In this document: positions 60,177 to 64,000 of the stretch, in pieces
How the letters are laid out: each line of letters begins with the position of its first letter
Numbering within the stretch: the stretch's first letter is position 1
Assembly: GCF_000385215.1 (NCBI RefSeq)
Contig: NZ_ARQK01000044.1
Span: 1 to 64,000 of the forward strand
Direction of reading: 5' to 3'
Origin: Thioalkalivibrio thiocyanoxidans ARh2
GTDB taxonomy: Bacteria > Pseudomonadota > Gammaproteobacteria > Ectothiorhodospirales > Ectothiorhodospiraceae
Length of the DNA stretch: 64,000 nucleotides
Notes under the pieces: generated by a model
The model's input: only the letters and a program-made list of their open reading frames with translations
Databases searched by the model: none
What the model was told of the DNA's origin: nothing
Made by a program: the position numbers and the translations under genes

Positions 60177-62218
60177 CGGCGGATCGCGCATTGCAGGACA
60201 CCGGGGCGCTGCTGGATCTGCTCGGGGAGTGGGAGCATGCGGGTTGGCTGCGCGGCGTCGACCGTGTGCTGGTGCGTTTTCTGCGCGAACAGGTGCCCGC
60301 CGCACCGCCGCTGACGCTGCTGCTGGCGGCGCTGACCAGCCACCAGGCCGGGCGCGGGCATGTCTGCCTGGACCTCGACGGCCTGCTGGAGGCCCCGGAC
60401 CGGATGCTGTCGCTGCCGCCGGAGGGCGCGGAGCGGGGACTGCCGCGGCCCTCGGATGTCCTGCGCGGCCTGGACCGTGCGGCACTCGACACCGCGCTGG
60501 AAGGCCATCGGATCTGCGGTGTCGATGAGGATGCGGGGACCCCGCTGGTGCGGGCACAGGACCGGCTGTATCTGCGCCGCTACCGCGAGGCCGAGCGCCG
60601 AATCGGGGAGGGGGTGGCCGGGCGCCTGTGCGAGCAGCCGGCCTGGCGCGAAGGGCTGGATGCGCACGCGCTGCGCACCTGGCTGGATCGGCTGTTCGGT
60701 CTGGCCGAGGAGGGCGATGGCGAACCGGACTGGCAGCGCCTGGCCTGTGTACTGGCGGCCGGGTCCGCGTTCAGCGTGATTACCGGCGGGCCGGGTACCG
60801 GCAAGACCTACACGGTGTTGCAACTGCTCGCGCTGTTGCAGGGCCTGCAGGGCGAGGGCGAGCCGCTGCGCATCCGTCTGGCGGCGCCGACCGGCAAGGC
60901 GGCCGCCCGGCTGAACGCCTCGGTCGCCGGGGCAGTGGACGCGCTGGGGCTCGAACGTTTCCCCGGTGGCGAGCGCCTGCGCGCCGCGATCCCGCGCGAG
61001 GTGGTCACACTCCACCGCCTGCTGGGCGCGCGACCCGATACCCGGCGCTTCCGCCACGATGCGCGCAATCCGCTGCCGGTGGATGTGCTGGTGGTGGACG
61101 AGGCCTCGATGGTGGATCTGGAGCTGATGGCCAGCCTGATGGCCGCGGTGCCGGCGCATGCGCGGCTGGTGCTGCTGGGGGATCGCGACCAGCTCGCCTC
61201 GGTAGAGGCCGGGGCGGTGCTGGGCGAGCTGTGCGCGCGGGCGGACGGCGGGCATTACGCGCCGCAGACGGTCGCCTGGCTGCGCGAGGTAGCCGGGCTG
61301 GCGCTGCCGGCCGGCTACGTGGACGAGGGCGGGCAGGCACTGGACCAGCACGTGGCGATGCTGCGCCGCAGCCGACGCTTCGGAGCGGACAGCGGGATCG
61401 GCCGTCTGGCCGCGGCGGTGAACGACGGCACGGCCGAGGTGACGGGCCACCCGGGCGAGGATGTCCATGCGGCGGTGCTACAGGGCCCGGATGATCCGGC
61501 CCTGCTGCGGCGCGTGCTGGACGGGGCCGGGCATGCCGATGCGGCACCGTTCGGGGTGGTCCGCTATCTGGAGCATTTGACGGCCGGACGCCCGGCATCC
61601 CGCGATGCGCGTGACGCATGGGAGGAATGGGCGCGCGGCACCCTGCGCGAGCACGGGCGCTTCCAGTTGCTGTGCGCCGTGCGCGAGGGGCCCTGGGGTG
61701 TGGACCGGATGAACCGCCGAGTCGCCGGGGCGCTGACGGCCCGTGGTGTATTGCAGGCGGAGGGTGCCTGGTACGAGGGGCGCCCGGTGATCGTCACGCG
61801 CAACGACTACGCGCTGGGACTGATCAACGGCGACATCGGCGTGACCCTGCGCGTGCCCGCCTGGCTGGCCCGGGGCGATGCCGAACCGGGTGCGGACGAT
61901 GCGACGGAAACGGCCCTGCGGGTCGCCTTCGTCGCGGCGGACGGGCATGTGCGCTGGATGATCCCGCAGCGCCTGGAGTCCGTGGAGACGGCGTTCGCGC
62001 TGACGGTGCACAAGTCCCAGGGCTCGGAGTTCGAGCATGTGGCCTTCCTGCTGCCCCCGCCGGAGAGCCCGTTGCTGACGCGCGAGCTGGCCTACACCGC
62101 GATCACGCGCGCAAGCGGCTGGCTGAGCCTGTTCGAGCCACAGGCGGGGGTGCTGCAGCAGGCGAGCCGCCAGCCGACCCGACGCAGCGGCGGCCTGCGC
62201 ACCTGGTTGTCCCCCTAA
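60173..62218 (+). CDS. recD: exodeoxyribonuclease V alpha subunit
   Basis: Protein of 681 aa. Walker A is ITGGPGTGKTYTVLQLLAL, followed by APTGKAAARL, Walker B VVDEASMVDLELM, LLGDRDQLASVEAG and a late VHKSQGSEFEHV. It is the 5'-3' helicase of RecBCD. The order recC-recB-recD with 4-nt overlaps implies stoichiometric translation. The stop overlaps the mutS stop on the other strand by 4 nt. Confidence 0.95.
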   Translation: MTADRALQDTGALLDLLGEWEHAGWLRGVDRVLVRFLREQVPAAPPLTLLLAALTSHQAGRGHVCLDLDGLLEAPDRMLSLPPEGAERGLPRPSDVLRGLDRAALDTALEGHRICGVDEDAGTPLVRAQDRLYLRRYREAERRIGEGVAGRLCEQPAWREGLDAHALRTWLDRLFGLAEEGDGEPDWQRLACVLAAGSAFSVITGGPGTGKTYTVLQLLALLQGLQGEGEPLRIRLAAPTGKAAARLNASVAGAVDALGLERFPGGERLRAAIPREVVTLHRLLGARPDTRRFRHDARNPLPVDVLVVDEASMVDLELMASLMAAVPAHARLVLLGDRDQLASVEAGAVLGELCARADGGHYAPQTVAWLREVAGLALPAGYVDEGGQALDQHVAMLRRSRRFGADSGIGRLAAAVNDGTAEVTGHPGEDVHAAVLQGPDDPALLRRVLDGAGHADAAPFGVVRYLEHLTAGRPASRDARDAWEEWARGTLREHGRFQLLCAVREGPWGVDRMNRRVAGALTARGVLQAEGAWYEGRPVIVTRNDYALGLINGDIGVTLRVPAWLARGDAEPGADDATETALRVAFVAADGHVRWMIPQRLESVETAFALTVHKSQGSEFEHVAFLLPPPESPLLTRELAYTAITRASGWLSLFEPQAGVLQQASRQPTRRSGGLRTWLSP

Positions 62219-64000
62219 CCTCGCAGGGCGTCCTTCATGCGGTAAAGGGCGTCCAGGGCCTCGCGCGGGGTCATCTCGTCCGGGTCGAGTGTGTCGAACA
62301 GGGCCTTCAGGGCGCGTTCCTCGGGCCTGGGCGGCTCGGGTTCCGGGGTCGCCTCGGCGACCTCGGAGGCGACTGACGCGGGCTCGGGTGTGAACAGGCC
62401 CAGTTGTGGCGAATCGGTCGCCGCGGCCCGGTCCTCCAGCTCGCGCAGGTGGGCGCGGGCGAGCTTCAGTACATCGGCTGGCACACCGGCCAGCTGCGCG
62501 ACCTGCAACCCGTAACTCTGGTTCGCCGGACCTTCGCGGACCTGGTGCAGGAACACGATGCTGTGTTCGTGCTCCATCGCGTCCGTGTGCACGTTGGCCA
62601 CGGCTGCTTCGCGCTCGGCCAGCGCGGTCAGTTCGAAGTAATGGGTGGCGAACAGGGTCAGCGCGCGGTTGTGGCGCGTCAGGCGCTCGGCGCAGGCCAG
62701 GGCGAGGGCCAGCCCGTCGAAGGTGCTGGTGCCGCGGCCGATCTCGTCCATCAGCACCAGGCTCTCCGGGCCCGCGTTGTGCAGGATGTTCGCGGCCTCG
62801 GTCATCTCCACCATGAACGTCGAGCGCCCCGAGGTCAGGTCGTCGGAGGCGCCGATGCGCGTGAAGATGCGGTCCACCGGGCCGATCTGCGCACGCGCGG
62901 CGGGCACGAAGCTGCCCATGCAGGCGAGCAGCACGATCAGCGCGGTCTGGCGCATGTAGGTGGACTTGCCGCCCATGTTGGGGCCGGTGATCACCAGCAG
63001 CCGGCGCGTTTCCGGATCCAGCTCGGTGTCGTTGGCGACGAACGGGGTGTCGAGCCCGGCCTCGACCACCGGGTGCCGGCCCTGCTCGATATGGATGCCG
63101 GGTTCGCCGACCAGCTCCGGGCAGTGCCAGTCGAGGCGGGCGGCGCGCTCGGCCAGGCAGGCGAGCACGTCCAGCTCGGCCACGGCGTCCGCAATGGTGC
63201 GCAGGCGCGGGGCACGCGCCTGCAGGTCGGCGATCAGATCGTCGAACAGCGCGCGCTCGCGGAGCATGGCCTGCTCGCGGGCGGACAGGATCTCGTCCTC
63301 GAAGCGCTTGAGTTCCTCGGTGGTGTAGCGCTCGGCGTTCTTCAGCGTCTGACGGCGCATGAAGCGGCCGGGGAGCTCGGCCGATCGGCTGCGCGAGACC
63401 TCGATGTAGTACCCGTGCACGCGGTTGTACGCGACCTTGAGCGTGGGGATGCCGGTGGCCTCGCGTTCGCGGGCCTCGATCTCGCGCAGGAAGGTATCGG
63501 CGTCGCTTTCCAGCGCGCGCAGGCGATCCAGCTCGGGGTCGTAGCCCGCGCGGATCATGCCGCCGTCGGTTACGCGCAGCGGGGGCTCCTCCACCAGGGC
63601 GGCGCCGAGTCGGGCGGTCAGCTCATCCTCTGGCGCCAGCGCCGCATGCAGCGCGGACAGGCGTTCGGCGGCATCGGCCAGCGGCGCCAGGGCCGCGTGC
63701 AGGGCCGGCAGGCGTTCCAGGCTGGCGAGCAGGGCGGTCAGGTCGCGCGGGCGCGCGCTGCCCAGCACGATGCGCGAGAGGATGCGTTCGCTGTCGGCAC
63801 TGCCGGCCAGGGCGTCGCGGATCGGGGTGACGGCCTCCTGCTCCAGCAGGGCGGTGATCGCGGTCTGGCGCTCGCGGATGATCGCGCGCTCGCGCAGCGG
63901 CTGGTGCAGCCACTGCATCAGGCGGCGGGCGCCCATCGCGGATTGCGTCGTGTCCAGCAGGGCGAGCAGGGAGCCGCGGCGCTCGCCCGTCAGGGTGCGC
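62215..64000 (-). CDS. mutS: DNA mismatch repair protein MutS, partial (5' end outside the window)
   Basis: The frame runs off the right edge; 595 codons are present, covering core/lever, clamp and ATPase. Clamp region: AYNRVHGYYIEVSRSRS. ATPase: Walker A VITGPNMGGKSTYMRQTALI, Walker B LMDEIGRGTSTFDGLAL, and LFATHYFELTAL. A C-terminal helical tail (MTPREALDALYRMKD) gives the usual tetramerisation helix. It recognises mismatches with MutL. It converges on recD. Confidence 0.95.
   Translation of the reverse strand, partial: RTLTGERRGSLLALLDTTQSAMGARRLMQWLHQPLRERAIIRERQTAITALLEQEAVTPIRDALAGSADSERILSRIVLGSARPRDLTALLASLERLPALHAALAPLADAAERLSALHAALAPEDELTARLGAALVEEPPLRVTDGGMIRAGYDPELDRLRALESDADTFLREIEAREREATGIPTLKVAYNRVHGYYIEVSRSRSAELPGRFMRRQTLKNAERYTTEELKRFEDEILSAREQAMLRERALFDDLIADLQARAPRLRTIADAVAELDVLACLAERAARLDWHCPELVGEPGIHIEQGRHPVVEAGLDTPFVANDTELDPETRRLLVITGPNMGGKSTYMRQTALIVLLACMGSFVPAARAQIGPVDRIFTRIGASDDLTSGRSTFMVEMTEAANILHNAGPESLVLMDEIGRGTSTFDGLALALACAERLTRHNRALTLFATHYFELTALAEREAAVANVHTDAMEHEHSIVFLHQVREGPANQSYGLQVAQLAGVPADVLKLARAHLRELEDRAAATDSPQLGLFTPEPASVASEVAEATPEPEPPRPEERALKALFDTLDPDEMTPREALDALYRMKDALRG

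Overview
The window is high-GC chromosomal DNA, densely coded on both strands. It most likely comes from a gammaproteobacterium related to the haloalkaliphilic sulfur oxidisers (Ectothiorhodospiraceae, Thioalkalivibrio-like). That placement is inference. It rests on strongly acidic exported proteins, several DsrE- and rhodanese-family proteins, a tandem BMC shell protein, an alternative oxidase, and standard gammaproteobacterial genes (recCBD, mutS, mltF, modABC, rnk-like).

0-17 kb is mostly minus-strand and rich in cyclic-di-GMP proteins. Four GGDEF proteins occur here: two adjacent and overlapping (one carries a periplasmic haem-c motif plus GGDEF-EAL), one with three PAS domains and GGDEF-EAL, and one membrane GGDEF. 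Between them lie a lipoprotein hydrolase and a PF10136 membrane protein. At 12-14.3 kb an alternative oxidase gene diverges from a BMC-T shell protein/Nudix pair. At 14.4-15.2 kb a UPF0016/TMEM165 cation transporter is preceded by a well-matching yybP-ykoY (manganese) riboswitch.

17.2-24.3 kb holds an unusual set of mainly periplasmic genes: TetR regulator, two secreted DsrE paralogues, a small HMA-like protein, a secreted rhodanese/metallo-beta-lactamase fusion whose active-site residues are substituted, a NirK/AniA-like copper protein with an extra C-terminal cupredoxin and altered residues, and an ethylbenzene-dehydrogenase-type haem-binding protein. This is the best candidate here for an undescribed redox or sulfur/nitrogen system.

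24.5-34.5 kb is ordinary chromosome: small membrane protein, methyltransferase, Rnk/GreA-like protein, cytoplasmic rhodanese, S9 peptidase, SLC13 permease, a third secreted DsrE protein, pyruvate kinase. It includes two MITE-like elements of about 121 bp.

35-48.5 kb is accessory in character: an exonuclease-BRCT protein, orphan hypotheticals, a DsbC-like protein, a GFA-family enzyme, MltF, then a type I restriction-modification operon hsdM-hsdS-rhuM/fic-hsdR in which every junction overlaps by 4 nt. An orphan HigA antitoxin, two unknown genes, short dispersed intergenic repeats and a perfect 61-bp tandem duplication follow.

48.8-64 kb returns to core genes: modABC with a candidate ModE box, a CNT nucleoside transporter, recC-recB-recD translationally coupled by 4-nt overlaps, and the 3' part of mutS, which converges on recD with a 4-nt overlap and runs off the right edge.
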